Below are positions 12,774 to 25,438 of a stretch of DNA of 44,819 nt, piece after piece (within the stretch, counting starts at the first letter, position 1; each line of letters begins with the position of its first letter). Location of the stretch: positions 1 through 44,819 of the forward strand of contig JNEM01012736.1 of the NCBI GenBank assembly GCA_000697335.1, written 5' to 3'. Made by a program: the position numbers and the translations under genes. This DNA is from Conidiobolus incongruus B7586 (Eukaryota > Entomophthoromycota > Entomophthoromycetes > Entomophthorales > Conidiobolaceae). The notes below the pieces were generated by a model. That model ran no database searches and was not told the origin of the DNA. It worked only from the letters and a program-made list of their open reading frames with translations.

Positions 12774-13624
12774 ATGTCTTTATTAAATCATTTTTTAAGT
12801 CGATATACTAAGAATTTTAGAAGCACTTTGAATAAAGGTAAAATCAAATTATCAATTTAATACTTGGTGATAATTAATTTTTTAGTAAAACACTTTGATG
12901 ATATTATCGATTGGAGGAAAGAATTAACTTTAACCAAATTTCAAAATGAAGCTGATGTTGACAATTGGTTGATCGGTTCCGATAAGGATATTGGGGGGAA
13001 ATCTGAAGCTAAATTAGTGTTAACTGAAAATAATACTGGTAATTTTATTTTATTATTTGAGATAAAATTATTTATTCAAATTATTTTTTCATAAGGTTTA
13101 TTTACTGGTTTTACATCAAATGATTTACCTGAACATTTGGAAATTAAAGTTCATGGTTATGCTGCTTTAAGGACTAAAGTAATATTTAATAATATAACAG
13201 TACTCGCAAATATTTATTTTCAATATAATAATAGGATGATTTATTCTCAGATGATTGCTTAGATACTTCCCCGTTCAGATATTTATTATTGAGAGTAAAA
13301 GGAGATCACAGAAAATATATGGTAAATATCCAGACAGATGGTATTATTCAAACCGATATCTATCAACACCGTTTGTTTCTAAAAACACCCAATCAATGGG
13401 AGAACGTACTGATTCCATTTAATGACTTTACATTGACGAATGATGGTAATTTGGAGCCCAATCAAACTAGAATGTTCAGAGAAAAAGTGAAAACAATTGG
13501 TATTGGTTTAATAGATCGTCAAGAGGGCGAATTTAACTTAGAGATTGATACAATTAAATGCTTTAATACTGAATTTTCTGATGGAGATATGGATAGAATG
13601 CCTAGCCTTGAAACCCAAGTTTAA
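12774..13624 (+). CDS. NDUFAF1: Complex I intermediate-associated protein 30 (CIA30/NDUFAF1), mitochondrial
   Basis: Four exons, 12774-12837, 12886-13038, 13096-13178 and 13235-13624, give 229 residues. The N-terminus (MSLLNHFLSRYTKNFRSTLN) has Arg and Lys but no acidic residue, as in a mitochondrial presequence. The rest is the CIA30 domain. Its marks are DNWLIGSDKDIGGKSEAKL near residue 47, the RYLLLRVKGDHRKYMVNIQTD core, then QHRLFLKTPNQWENVLIPFNDF and the terminal IGIGLIDRQEGEFNLEID. CIA30 proteins help assemble the membrane arm of NADH:ubiquinone oxidoreductase in the inner membrane. The gene therefore implies that this organism has complex I. Length agrees with fungal members. Confidence 0.92.
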
Positions 13625-13999
13625 TACTATTTAAATTAAAGTGACATAAAATAAATATCAAGTAATAATCAATTTTAAAAATTATATAAAATTATAATTG
13701 AATAAAAATCAATAAATTATATTTTTATAATAAATTGATTAAGGCAAATATTGATAATTGATCATTAAGTGATATCGAAAGAGTAAATACAATGATTTTG
13801 ATTACTTCATGAATTGGACTAGTGTTTTTAATGCTAGTAATTAAATTGATTAATTGAATTTTGAAATATAATTGCAATGATTTTGTAGTATAATCAAATT
13901 CTGTATGAATTAATTGAATATAAATATATTAGTACGAATATATAAAATAACAAAATAAAACTTAATTAATTTAATTTTATTGGTTCAAGAAAGATAATT
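13625..13999. other. A+T-rich spacer between convergent genes
   Basis: The NDUFAF1 gene and the minus-strand gene at 14.0-14.5 kb end towards each other across this stretch. I see no coding signal in it. It should hold both transcription ends. Confidence 0.6.
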
Positions 14000-14455
14000 T
14001 TAACGGGAGCTGTTTTTGACCAAAATATTGACATCCTTTTCCAATTCGTTGATTTGACCTTTCAATTCTAATACTTCAACACCTACAGAATCATGTAATT
14101 TGCGGATATCTCCCTTTAAGCGATCAATTTGATCAATTTTAGCGGTACTTTCCTTTAACTTGGAAATTTCATTGGCAACACTTTCGATTTGACGAGCGTA
14201 TTCTCTAACTTTATCAGCAGAAATTTGTAATTCTCTGATGGAATGGAGTAAAAGACCTGTGGCAACTTGGTAATCATGAATTAAAAAGTAATAACCGGTA
14301 CTTCCAGCAACAGTAGCGCCTACTAAAAATCCAATTAATCCACCTCGAAAACCTCCCATACGGGGTTGAGTAACGGTGGAATTAAAGCGTACACCGTTGA
14401 ATTGTTGAGTGAAAGACTTAGACTTGAGTTGATTGATTAAGGTTCTGCTAATCAT
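14000..14455 (-). CDS. Small mitochondrial membrane protein with C-terminal coiled coil, function unknown
   Basis: One exon encodes 151 residues. The first 25 or so contain Arg, Lys and Ser but no acidic residue, typical of a mitochondrial targeting peptide. A glycine-rich membrane helix follows at about residues 34-58, introduced by MGGFRGGLIGFLVG and ending in tyrosines. The rest (about 65-148) is a heptad-patterned helix: SADKVREYARQIESV, then KIDQIDRLKGDIRKLHDSV and LELKGQINELEKDV. I believe proteins of this layout are widespread in fungi without an assigned function, but I cannot name a family. The likely site is the inner membrane with the coiled coil on one side. It is convergent with the complex I assembly gene, with no evident functional tie. 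Confidence 0.8.
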   Translation of the reverse strand: MISRTLINQLKSKSFTQQFNGVRFNSTVTQPRMGGFRGGLIGFLVGATVAGSTGYYFLIHDYQVATGLLLHSIRELQISADKVREYARQIESVANEISKLKESTAKIDQIDRLKGDIRKLHDSVGVEVLELKGQINELEKDVNILVKNSSR

Positions 14456-15692
14456 TTTGATACTAATTTTATATTTAAATAATAATTAATTTAATTTTTA
14501 AATTTATAAAATTTAAATATATTGATTGATCTTATATTTTAAATGATAATTATTAAAATCAATGAGTTTATTATTAATTTATAATATTCTAAGGTTTGAA
14601 TAATAAATTATGGGATTTAATGATACTCTCATCATTTCATCTTCTCATTAACAATAAAAAGAATATTTTGTAAATATTGATAGATATTATATGGATAATT
14701 AGTATGAATATATTGCAATATAAATTGAAGCATATTTTAATCTATATCAAGCTTGCTTTTTATTTAATTTCATTATACTCTCTATTAAATATTTGAATCA
14801 TTTTAAAATATTTTCCTAGACTAATAAATCTACCTTTTAACTAGTAAATTTATATAATTGAAAAATTCGAGTTTGAAAAATCTAAATATTAAATGTTAAT
14901 TGAATAGAACAACGATGTAAATATCAATAATATATGAAGATATAGAATATATATGGTTCATAAAATTGATATTTATTTATTAGTTAAAATATACTTAAGA
15001 GATAAATAATATGTATCATATCGAAATTTATACAACTAATAGGAATATAATACGTGTATATATTTTATACAGTGATAATAAAATCATTATATTCTTGGCA
15101 TTATTTATTGAACAATATGTTTATTAAAATTAACAATGATACTTTAAATTCAATACAGTTTTAAGTAAATAATCTAAAATATGGAAATTATTTTCACAAT
15201 TAATATTAGCTAAAAATTAATTTTATATTATTATTTTAATTAAAATATATTTCAATTTTGGATTTAAAATAATGCAATATTATTGAAAATAGATTAAGCA
15301 TGTTTTATACTTTAATGTAATAATAACTGTATATAATTTGATTACTTTGATATTCGCTAATCTATCTCAATTAATGAGAATGATTAAAATTAAATTGTCA
15401 AATCTATTATTTTGAAATTGATGATTTTTAGATTATCACTTTGATAGTGTTATTCTTGATTATCTATATTAGATTTATTTAAAAAGTAAATGATTTTTTA
15501 TTATTTAGAATGATTTTCGAGCTTTGAAATAAACTAATATTTTAATATTTAATAATTTGTATTAAATGCTTACACAATTAAAAAATTAATCAAATGAAAA
15601 ATTCCCATGATTCAAAAACAAATAACAATTTTAGATTTAAATTGATAATTCACTATTCTTTTTTGCTCTTACCTTAAATAAAATTCGAAAGC
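14456..15692. other. A+T-rich intergenic region between divergent genes
   Basis: The stretch serves as the promoter region for the minus-strand gene at 14.0 kb and the plus-strand TUG gene at 15.7 kb. No coding signal is seen. TATA-like words are too frequent here to single one out. Confidence 0.6.
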
Positions 15693-17438
15693 ATGTCTAT
15701 TCAAGTAACTATACCAATATTAGAAGTTGATAAACAACTTGGGAAAACTACTAAACTTGTCACTTGTAAAACTTCTCCCAATATGAGCTTAAATGACTTA
15801 ATTAATCAACTTGTTAAAGAGCATAATTTGGGAAATCCTAGTCAATATAATTTAAAGTATATAAAAATAAAATTCACTGCAAACCATACATTAATATTTG
15901 AATTATTTAGATATCAAAACAAATGGCTAGATAGGACCTTAATTTTTCGTTTAGCAAATTTGCCCAGAATGGCCAAATTAGAATTGAAAAAGGTAGATCA
16001 TTTTATTAAAAGTAAGTATTATAATTATTATATAAACTCAAATCAATGTTCAAACATTTGTTATTTTATTTTAGAGAGTGCTGAAATAAATATTGCACTT
16101 CAACTTAAAGATGGTGCAAGGCTCACTAAAAAGTTTAAGTTATCAACCACATTATGGCATATTTTAGTTTTATTTCAATTGGAAAATAGGTAACCAGCTA
16201 ATATATCATTGTTAAATGATTCCTAATATTTTATTGTGTATTATAGTAGTAATAATTTCTTGAAATTACAAGATAATGGATTATGGCAACAGCCAACTCT
16301 TCAATTATTGAATAGGGAAATATCTGATTTAGAAACGTTGAAAACCACCACTTTAGACAGTTTAGGTATCACTTCTGGTAGTATATTAATCAGAGTTAAT
16401 TATAAAAAATCTGATCTGACACTGGATCAAGTCGATCAGTTATTGACTATTGAACAAGAAGCATCACAGCAGGAATCTACATCCACTCCAGCAAAAGCTT
16501 CAGACCTTATTGAACCCAATAATAATCAAAAAACCAATAATGAACTTCCTCCCCAGAATAATGCTAGTAACATCAGTTCTTCAACTATTCCTGTCAGTGC
16601 GGATTCCGTTTCAAGTATCCAAACTCAAGCTAAAGATATTCCTATTCCAAATCCTTCTATTTCTGAACTTTCAACCCATCAACCGGATTCCAATCTACCA
16701 ACGGGGTCAATTGATTATTCTAACTTTAAAATATTCCGCCCCCTGCCTGAGGGAATTAACATCAGCAGCAGAATCCAAATTCCTGACGAATTCTATAATT
16801 TCAGTCCTCAAGAATTGAAACAAGTGGTGATTTCTCAGCAAAGAGCTTTACAAAAACTAATCGATGGAGGTCCATTAAAAACGAGCAAAATGAGGCAAAA
16901 GGAATTGGAGGATAAAATGAGAAAGTATCCTAAGACTCTAATTCGTCTTAAATTACCCAACTTTTATCAAGTACAATTTGGTTTACTCACTACAGATCCT
17001 ATTTCTAAATTATATGACATTGTAAGATCTATTTTGTTAGATAGTGAAAGACCTTTTCAATTGTATACTATACCGCCCTTAAAGAACCTCAGTCCTGATT
17101 CTAGTAATAACTGTTTTGATGAAGGGTTAACCCCTGCATCTATTGTTCACTTCAAATGGATTACAGAATCTCCAAACGACAGTTCCAATCCTATTATTCG
17201 TGATGATTTAATGGCTCTTGCAGAAGATATCGAATTACCTTCTCCCACCGTACAACTCGAATCGACACAGCCATCAAGAGATCCTGCACAACTTTTGAAT
17301 AAGCTGACCAATTCAAAAGACCATCATCAAAGAGAAACGCATCATGAGGATAGAGAGCCTTCTGATCAGCCCTCCACCTCTAAGCAAGCATCTAAGGATC
17401 CTGTCAAAGACAAACTTAAAAAGTTCCTAAGATTATAA
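15693..17438 (+). CDS. ASPSCR1: TUG/ASPSCR1-like UBX-domain protein (p97/Cdc48 cofactor)
   Basis: Three exons, 15693-16011, 16075-16189 and 16247-17438, give 541 residues. The domain order is that of TUG. An N-terminal TUG-UBL1 ubiquitin-like domain comes first (about residues 5-100, ending RLANLPRMAKLELKKV). A second ubiquitin-like fold follows (about 110-190, with INIALQLKDGARL and TLWHIL, closing at LDSLGITSGSILIRV). After a Ser/Pro/Asn-rich linker (about 200-320) comes the UBX domain (about 365-450), with MRKYPKTLIRLKLPNFYQVQ and LYTIPPL. The tail is rich in charged and polar residues. Human TUG disassembles p97 hexamers and tethers GLUT4 vesicles; yeast Ubx4 binds Cdc48. The linker carries the element preceding the UBX in TUG (IPDEFYNFSPQELKQVV). 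Family assignment is firm; the vesicle role cannot be assumed in a fungus. Confidence 0.92.
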
Positions 17439-18300
17439 ACTACTCTCCAATGTCTTATTTGCTATTTATTAAAATATATTCAATGTTTGAAAGCAATTAG
17501 CTTTTACATTTTTAATATATTAATCTATCACTATTTTAATTGCAGCTACTATTCAAATGTTTATTTTACTAATCATAACTAAGGCTAATGTTGAAAATTT
17601 GTTTTAATTTATAAATATAACTTGAACAAATGTTTTTTGTTTAAACTGGATTGATTAATCTTAAATATTGATTATCACTAATTCAATCATTCTATTTGAA
17701 AAATCTCCAATATTTTGTTTCATTTTTTGGCAGTAACTTGATAAAATTCGATTCTAAGGTTACAAAAATTGTCAAGGTAATTGAAAAATGAAGGGATGAT
17801 AATTTGATATTATAAATGATATATTAAAAGATTTCATTCAACCTAATAAGTCATCCCATAATTAGAATTATTCATCAAGAATAAGTGCTCTAAATCAGTT
17901 TTTCTAGTACATCAATCAATAAACAGTATCATGAAATAACAATAAAATTAAATTATTTATTTTATTTGTAAAAAATTATTCATGTTTCATCCAAATACAA
18001 TTTAGATATAATAATCTAAAGATTGTATTATTAAAGTACATATTTCCTGTTTGTAAACAAAAAATAATTTTACCAAATTCAAATTGACTTTTTTCAATTT
18101 CTTTATTAGGAATTTTCAATTTAAGTGACGCGATTTCATGAGAGGAATGATTCTATCAATCCAATCAAATTTAGCTAATATTCAAAATAAATTCATATCA
18201 AAATTAATCCAATTAAAATTTAATTTTTATATAAATTTTAATGTTGATTCATTATTCAACAACCTTTTAATTTAATTTAATATTATTTTATTGAAAAATA
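17439..18300. other. A+T-rich intergenic region
   Basis: Spacer between two genes on the plus strand. I see no gene. The word TGACGC near 18126, about 175 nt before the HMG-box gene, resembles an ATF/CREB half-site, but this is weak. Confidence 0.55.
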
Positions 18301-19055
18301 ATGGCAAAATCTAAACCGCAAGGAAATTCAGTACCTATTTCAAAAGATGAAATTGTAATGATTAGAATTAATAAATTTAATTTAATAAATTAATTAATCT
18401 AACATTTATTAAAATATAGTTAGCTCATCTTTTCAGAAATTTAAATGAAACAATAAGTCAAATTGCTCAAGTTTACGAAGGAAAATTAGTGAATATCGAT
18501 CCTAATAGTTTAAAGAGAAAGTCACCTGAAGACACTACCGATGCTAGCAATAATAAGAATAGAAAGACCAAAGTTAAAAGAGATGCCAATGCTCCTCCTA
18601 GACCCAAATCAGCTTATTTACTTTTCTCTCAAGACAAGAGAGCTGAAATTAAGAAACAAAATCCTGAATTACCAAATCAAGAATTATTCAAAGCTTTGGG
18701 AGAAGCTTGGAATAAAATATCTGCAAATGAAAAGAAGGTAAATAATTTATTCATAACTATATTTAATTTTATTAACCATATTCAAAATTAGAAATATGAA
18801 AAATTATACGAAAAAGAGTTAGCTGAATATAATAAGAAACTTGAAATTTATAAAGCAAGTCAAAATGGTGGGGATATTCTATCTTCTCAAGAAATTACTG
18901 CTAGTCAAGAAATTCCAGACTCTCAAGAACTTCCTACTATTGAAGAATCTGAAACTCAATCTGAACAGAATTTGAACCAACAGGGAGAAGATAATTCTAA
19001 TAAGAAGAGAAATAAGAAAAAGAAGAATAAGAAGAATAAGCAACCCCAAGCTTAA
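18301..19055 (+). CDS. HMG-box chromatin protein (Nhp10-like layout)
   Basis: Three exons, 18301-18354, 18420-18737 and 18792-19055, give 211 residues. A helical N-terminal segment (about residues 15-45, EIVLAHLFRNLNETISQIAQ) precedes a single HMG box (about 71-142). The box has the usual start KRDANAPPRPKSAYLLFSQD, the central GEAWNKIS and the end KKYEKLYEKELAEY. The C-terminal part is Gln/Glu/Ser-rich with repeated SQE words, then a final block of Lys and Asn (about 190-207) that could act as a nuclear localisation or DNA-binding tail. HMG boxes bend DNA in the minor groove. One box preceded by a short helix and followed by EYNKKLEIYK recalls Nhp10 of the INO80 remodelling complex, but Nhp6- or HMGB-like function is equally possible. 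Confidence 0.88.
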
Positions 19056-19648
19056 TTAACTCTCTTTGCGGCAATTAAATTACTTAGATTTACTTGAATT
19101 ATCAATATATTTAATGCATATATAATAATCTGTCAAATATTTTTCTTAGTGCTATGAATATATAACTTTAACCAATTATTTTACTGCTTAGTATTATGTA
19201 CTAATTTTATATTATACTTGAATTGGTTATACATAAAATATTATTTAATAATGAGTGATGTTATATTCAATTTACTTATACTATTTATTTATTAATTTTA
19301 AATATATTTCAATTATTAATGAAATACACATTAGAATATATATTAATACTAATTATAATATAGTGTTTGTTCAAAGTCTAGTTAAATTTTTGATTTCCAA
19401 ATAATTTTTAATATAATATATTAAAAATTCAATATAGATCTTTGACTAAAATAGTATATATAAATAATACAATATAACAAAAGATAAATAAATGTTTATT
19501 GTTTTATTTAATTATTAATAATAATAGGAGGGATTAGTTGTATAATTTTAATTTTATAATAATTATCATGATAATAAATGGTAAAATAAATACTATTACT
19601 TTGATAAACTATTAAATGAATACAGATGGGTTGGTAGATGGATGGAGT
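19056..19648. other. A+T-rich spacer between convergent genes
   Basis: Between the stop codons of the HMG-box gene and the minus-strand coiled-coil gene. No coding signal is seen. Confidence 0.6.
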
Positions 19649-21999
19649 TTAAGTTCTGGCACGAATTTTAGACTTAACTTTGGAAATTTCAGCATCAATA
19701 TGATTTAAACTTTCTTCCAGTTGATCTTTCCGTTTTCTGGTGGCTAAATTTAATTTGCTGATTGGAATTCTTGAATATTCAGATTCCAACTGATAAAAGA
19801 TATTAATAAAAATATAAAAACGGTGATATATCAAAAGTTACCTTTTCTTTCTCGTGTATGAGACTTCTCAAAAGAGCGTCTAAATCCTCAGGCTCTGAGC
19901 GTTCGTGATGCTCGTTCGATAATTCTAATTCTGAATCAGTTGGAGAGATTTGATCTCCAAAAGTTTGTCTTCTTGGATGGCCAGAAGGGTATTTAAGTTT
20001 ATTACTTTGTTGAGATTTGTTGGTATTGGGTGACTGTGAAAGATTATTAGAGTATTCTGAATAATCTCCTGAAGGTTCTGGGTTGCTATTGGGTGGGGTT
20101 ATAGACTGACGACGTTGAGTGTATATATTGTGTGAATTTTGATACTGGGATTTGGATTGCTCATATTCGTTGGGATAATTACTAAAGGAATTGAGGTTGT
20201 TGAAATAATTATTGGAATTGGGATAAGTTGCTTGGCGTTGGTTTAAATTCCTTGGCAAAGACGAGTATCCATTAGATTGAGGAGAGTTCAAATAATGTGG
20301 TTCCATAGTAGAGACTAGTGGACTGTTAATATTAGTTTGAATTACACTTTCTAAACTGAATTTAAGAGCTTGGATATGTTCTTGAGCTTTGCTATATTTC
20401 ATAAAAAGGTCATCTCTTTCAGCTTTGATGGCCTCAAATTCAGCAGAATTATTATTATTAGATCTAAATAGGTATATTAAGTAACATTAAATAAGGATGG
20501 AATGTATCTATCTTACCGAGCTTGAGCCAATTGATGAGCTTTACTTGTGAGTTCATAGGTCTAAAATTAGAAATAGTTATATTGATGCAGATTTGTAATA
20601 GCGAAAGTATATTTACTGTAAGCTGGTCTTTAAGTTGAATTTCGTTAACCTGTAACTCACTAATATTCAAATGTATGAATATAGATAAATATATGTTGTT
20701 GATAGATATTAATTACCTAATCTGCTTATTCAGTGACTGAATTTCTTTTTCGGCAGATTCTAATTTAGATTTTGTATCGATCAATTGACCCTATGATAAT
20801 GAGTTAATTATATGAAACGTGAATTCAGTTATATGTATTACATTGAGGTTGTGTAACTTTTCGGATAAAGACTTGAATTCATACTGTAATTTTTCATAAG
20901 CTGGTTTTTTATCATCACGTGCATTAGTTTGAGATTTTAATGTATCGATTTCTTTTTGGTAGTTCTTTTGCATTTCTGTCATTTTATGTTGCTGTTTCTC
21001 ATTTTGTTCTTCTAAACTGGTGATTCTCTGAATGGCTTCCTGTAACTTTTGCTGGAGGTCGATCTCAGATCTTTCTTTAAGCTTTAATTGTGATTGAGCC
21101 TCAACTCTGGCTTCAAATTCCATTCTTGTTTCATTCTTTTCCTTTTTCAGCTCAGATTCGAGTGTTTTGAGACGTTCGAGCAACTGGTTAGAGTCCGCTG
21201 ATTGATTTAAAGGTGGAGTGGGGTTAGAGATAGGAGCAACTTGTGGACTTTGAGTTGATGAGGGAGTTGGTGGCTGTATCGAATCAATTTTATCTAACCT
21301 GATCCCATCCAATTGCATTTCTAATTCGACCATTCCAGCACGAAGTTCATCCAGCTCGTTTCTTTGCTCAGCAAACGACTTTCGGATAGCTTCATCGGGA
21401 TCGTATTCACGATGGCCGTAAGTAGGCGAGCTAAGGCTGGAAGGGGTCTGGGGATAATGTACAGAAAGATTGGTATTACTAGAATTGGAATCTTGTTTAC
21501 TTTTAGAACTAAATACTTTAAAAATTGGCCTTGAGGATGAGATAGAAGTTTTCCTACGACTATCAATGGAGCTTGTCGTGTTATAATTAGAAGATAAAGT
21601 ATTCGAACTTGGACTATGCTTTAACCTTGAATTATCTGATCTAATAACAAAGATTCGAATAAATTTGATAAACTTTAAAAGGAATAATATTTAAATAAAA
21701 ATTGTGTGGTTACCTGAATTGATCAAAGCTTTTTTTGCTCGAAGTATTCTTTCCACTGGTGGGATTAGTTACTAAATGAATTTGATAAAAATTGATATGT
21801 TAAGGAATTAAAGTAAAAAATTTCAAAGCTTACTGGCATTATAAGCAAGATTATGATTGGATTTACTGCTCGAATTAGAAATACTCTGAGGGGAATTGGG
21901 GAAACTAGAAGGATTACTGCTACTGTGATTGCTGTTATTCGAGCTGTTAGAGGAGAATAGATTAGAGAATTTAAATTTAGTTTTTGAGCCAACACCCAT
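19649..21999 (-). CDS. Large coiled-coil protein with Ser/Asn-rich flanks, function unknown
   Basis: Eight exons on the minus strand give 648 residues: 21834-21999, 21714-21771, 20842-21640, 20717-20790, 20617-20659, 20517-20560, 19842-20463 and 19649-19789. All seven introns are 51-73 nt with GT-AG ends, and frames join without gaps. Residues 1-150 are Ser/Asn-rich and low complexity. From about 160 to 425 heptads form a long coiled coil (NELDELRAGMVELEMQLD, LKTLESELKKEKNETRMEFE). Residues 430-585 are again Asn/Ser/Pro/Gln-rich. The C-terminus becomes helical and looks conserved: DLDALLRSLIHEKEK, then ESEYSRIPISKLNLATRKRK and LEESLNHIDAEISKVKSKI. That tail recalls the ends of some spindle-pole or centrosome coiled-coil proteins, but I cannot name the family. 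The start at 21999 was preferred because its frame gives the Ser/Asn-rich leader; an overlapping frame gives only a hydrophobic stretch that does not splice in. Confidence 0.8.
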
Positions 22000-24900
22000 T
22001 CTTTACAAAAGATTAAATATTGATAAAGTATTGATATAAATTATTATAATATATTTAATTAATGCGATATAGTATAATAACTTTTATTGAAAGATATTTG
22101 AGTTAAAATGTTGAATGAGAAAAAGAGTGGGATTTAGTGATTTGATTTGTTTTCCATTTTATCCCCTTAATTTACTATCTTTTAACCATTAAATTTTTAT
22201 CAAATTAATTGATATTCAATATACACTACTATGTATAAAAATTTTAGACTATTCATAATTAGCCGTTTATATTTATTAATTAATATGATTTAATTTGGTA
22301 ACCAATCCTAGTGACTTTTGATTGATTCCTAAATTATTGTTAATATTAGTATTTTAAGTATTCAGTATATTTTGCAATTTTATAATACGAATGGTAGTTA
22401 AGAATGATGAGATTGAGATATTTTCCATGGGTCCAGAAAATTTTTTCTCATTTAGCTTTAAACATATCCAAAATATTTAAGAATTTTGTACAAAATTTAA
22501 ATGATATACTGAAATGTGAATTGAAAAGATTAAATCAAAATTTAAGCTTGATGTTAATTATAAATATTAGTAGATTTACAATAGTAAGCTAATATTGAGT
22601 ATATCTTATCTGATAGTTTAAAATATTTTATTATTTTAATATTTGATTATTTATCCAAGTTAAAATTTTATTTTGTGGATTAAATAAAATCGCCCATACA
22701 CAATATTAAATAATGTTACCAATGAATTTAAGTAAAATTTTGCCATGTTGAATTAATAAAAAAGAAATATCAAATGATACTTTTTTAACCAATGAAATCA
22801 TTCCACTTGATGATAAGTTTATATGATATCATTTATAATAAAAATCTTCCCATTAAAATACAAAGCATATTTTGTGGTATTCGAGTTTTTAATAATATCA
22901 ACATTTTCAAAAGTAGTTTATTTAATTATATCGTATTAATGCCGCTGATCTTTTCTATATCCTACTAAAAATTTCAGTTCGGTTCCACTCAAGGAAATAA
23001 TTGCATTTAATAAATTTGAATGAAATCTATATTTGTTAACCTCAAATATTCCTTCATGAGATTAAATTGTATTTAGATGATTTAAATTCAAATTATATCA
23101 AATTATCACTTAAAATTGCAAAATTTGATTTATTACAATGTAAATAAAACTTTAAATTTTCAAACTAAGATATTTAGTAAATATTAATATATTTAAAGAA
23201 AGGTTTAGGTAAATTGGATCAAACTAATGGTATATATTTTGATTAAAATAAAATTGTAATAATAAAAGCTATGAAATATTATAATATGATGTACTTGATA
23301 ACAAATTTATTAGTATCAAAGGTGATGATTTATGGGAATGCGATTTAAGCTGTTAGTGGTATTGTATATAAAAATTATTAATCATGTTTGACTGAAATCA
23401 AAGCTAATTTATTATACTTTGTTATTAAATTATTTTGAGATAAAAGGATTAAATATTTTGGTACACAGCATGTTGTTAATTCTATATAAGTATTGTTAGA
23501 GTCAGATATTATTTAAAATAATTAGTTGATGATATTTAAGGCAATAATAAATATAAATTCAATGTATGAAACTTGAAATATTGCATTTAAATGACTTAAT
23601 GTCTATTAAAAAAGAAATACTTAATGTATTAATATTACAGGCTTTAATTATCACAATAACTGTAGCTACTAAAGTTCATATAAAAAGGTTGCAGAATTTC
23701 AAAAAGTCAATGATCTAAATATTACATTATAGTCAACGAATGGAATTCTAATCAATAACGATATGAATTACGTTACAAACATCAAAATAAGTATACCATC
23801 GCAAATCATTAGTGTAATCTTTTTTAATTAATTGTCAATTTTACCCCAATTTGATTGAGTAACGTTTATAATATTCAAACAAAACTTTACCATCTTATTT
23901 TCTAATTACCTGTAAAAAATTTGTATCAAAAATAATGAACCGTTAAAATATAGGATATTTTGATTGATTAAATAAATTGAAGGAACTCGATGTGTTCATT
24001 TACAAGCATAGATCATAATTTTTGACACAATCTGTAATTTATCAAAGTATCAAACTTTAGCTATGATTATCTTAATCAGTATATATTTGCTAGTATATAT
24101 TTTAATTGATTTTCAAAATCGAGGTCTATTTTAAAAAATATCATCAGGTACTGATTATTGCCAAATATAAAATATGAATGATAAAATTATTATAATAACT
24201 ATCCTGCTGTCTCTTTGAAAAAAATAGTTCGTTAAATTGAATAATTATTAAATATTAAGAAATTTTCGTTTTTTCAATATAATATATTCTGTTAATCTTC
24301 ATATTTAATAAAATATTAGAATTATTTTGTATGGTTAATCAAACTTTTAATAATTTAATAGAATAAAAATAGAAAATATTATTATACAGTTATTTTTTTT
24401 AGTTATATTAGTAAATATTTTTAATTTCATTTCAAACTAATACAGAATATCATACACAATTTCTAATAATTGTGTTTATAAGTGTAAAATTTGAATTTAT
24501 ATTATGTTCAATGTGCAATTTATGGATTCATGATAGAATATTACAAATAAATATGATGATATTGTTTTCAATTTACAGCATTACATTGAATGAATTATAT
24601 ATTGAAATATCATATCATATGCTTGAGGTATCTGACACCCTTGTTACGTTAAAGATATGTATAAAATGCAAAATTTATTTTTCTAAATATTTTTAAGCAA
24701 ATTATTATCTTGTATAATTTATTTGGATTCTTTTTATAATTTACTATTAATTGTTATTATTATTATTACTATTATAAATATCATTACAGTTTTTTTAAAT
24801 AAAGTTCTATTTAAACAACAAAATTTAATTATATAGAATTTGTCTTAAATATAGATTAAAATCTTTCTTTATTAGATATTCTAAGCTACAAATTATACAA

Positions 24901-25438
24901 AAATAATGGCTCTCAGTGTATAAAACTTGAACTATAATATTAAAAATTATATTATTTAACTAGAGACTATTTTTTAAACACTACCCACCCATTAAACACT
25001 AGATTTATTATATTTTCAAGCTTAATTTGTGATGAAAATATTATCTTAATTATTTTTTGTTTAATTGATAGTCGAGTATTATCGTTTAAATCCCAGAAAT
25101 TTAAATTTACTTCTTGATGTGAAATCAAGAGAATTTATCACTTGGAAGTGCTTAAATTCAGTTGAGCAATCAAAAATTGACAATATCTCAAATTAACATT
25201 CACAGAAGATCCTATAGATTGAATTGATTACATTGCTTACTGTTAGGCAAACTAAATGAAAACTATTAGTATATTTTTTAAATTTTTATTATAACAAAGG
25301 ATAAAATAGACAAATGATATATCTGTTGAAGAAAATATCCAATAATACAAATTTCAAAATGCTATGAGGATTTGTAAAAGCTAAGAATTACAAAGTTCTG
25401 TTGAAGGACATATGTATACAATGAATAATGATATGAGT
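22000..25438. other. Long A+T-rich intergenic region
   Basis: About 3.4 kb with no supportable gene, between the start of the coiled-coil gene and the end of MET6, both on the minus strand. Open frames of 60-75 codons near 22.4 and 24.5 kb are made of Ile/Asn/Lys/Phe codons and show no codon-position signal. No RNA gene or repeat was recognised. Confidence 0.6.

Noticed and set aside
22404-22592. Open frames of 60-75 codons in A/T-rich spacers (also near 9.5, 24.5 and 39.5 kb)
   Set aside because: They are made of Ile, Asn, Lys, Phe and Tyr codons as base composition dictates, without codon-position bias, splice context or family resemblance.
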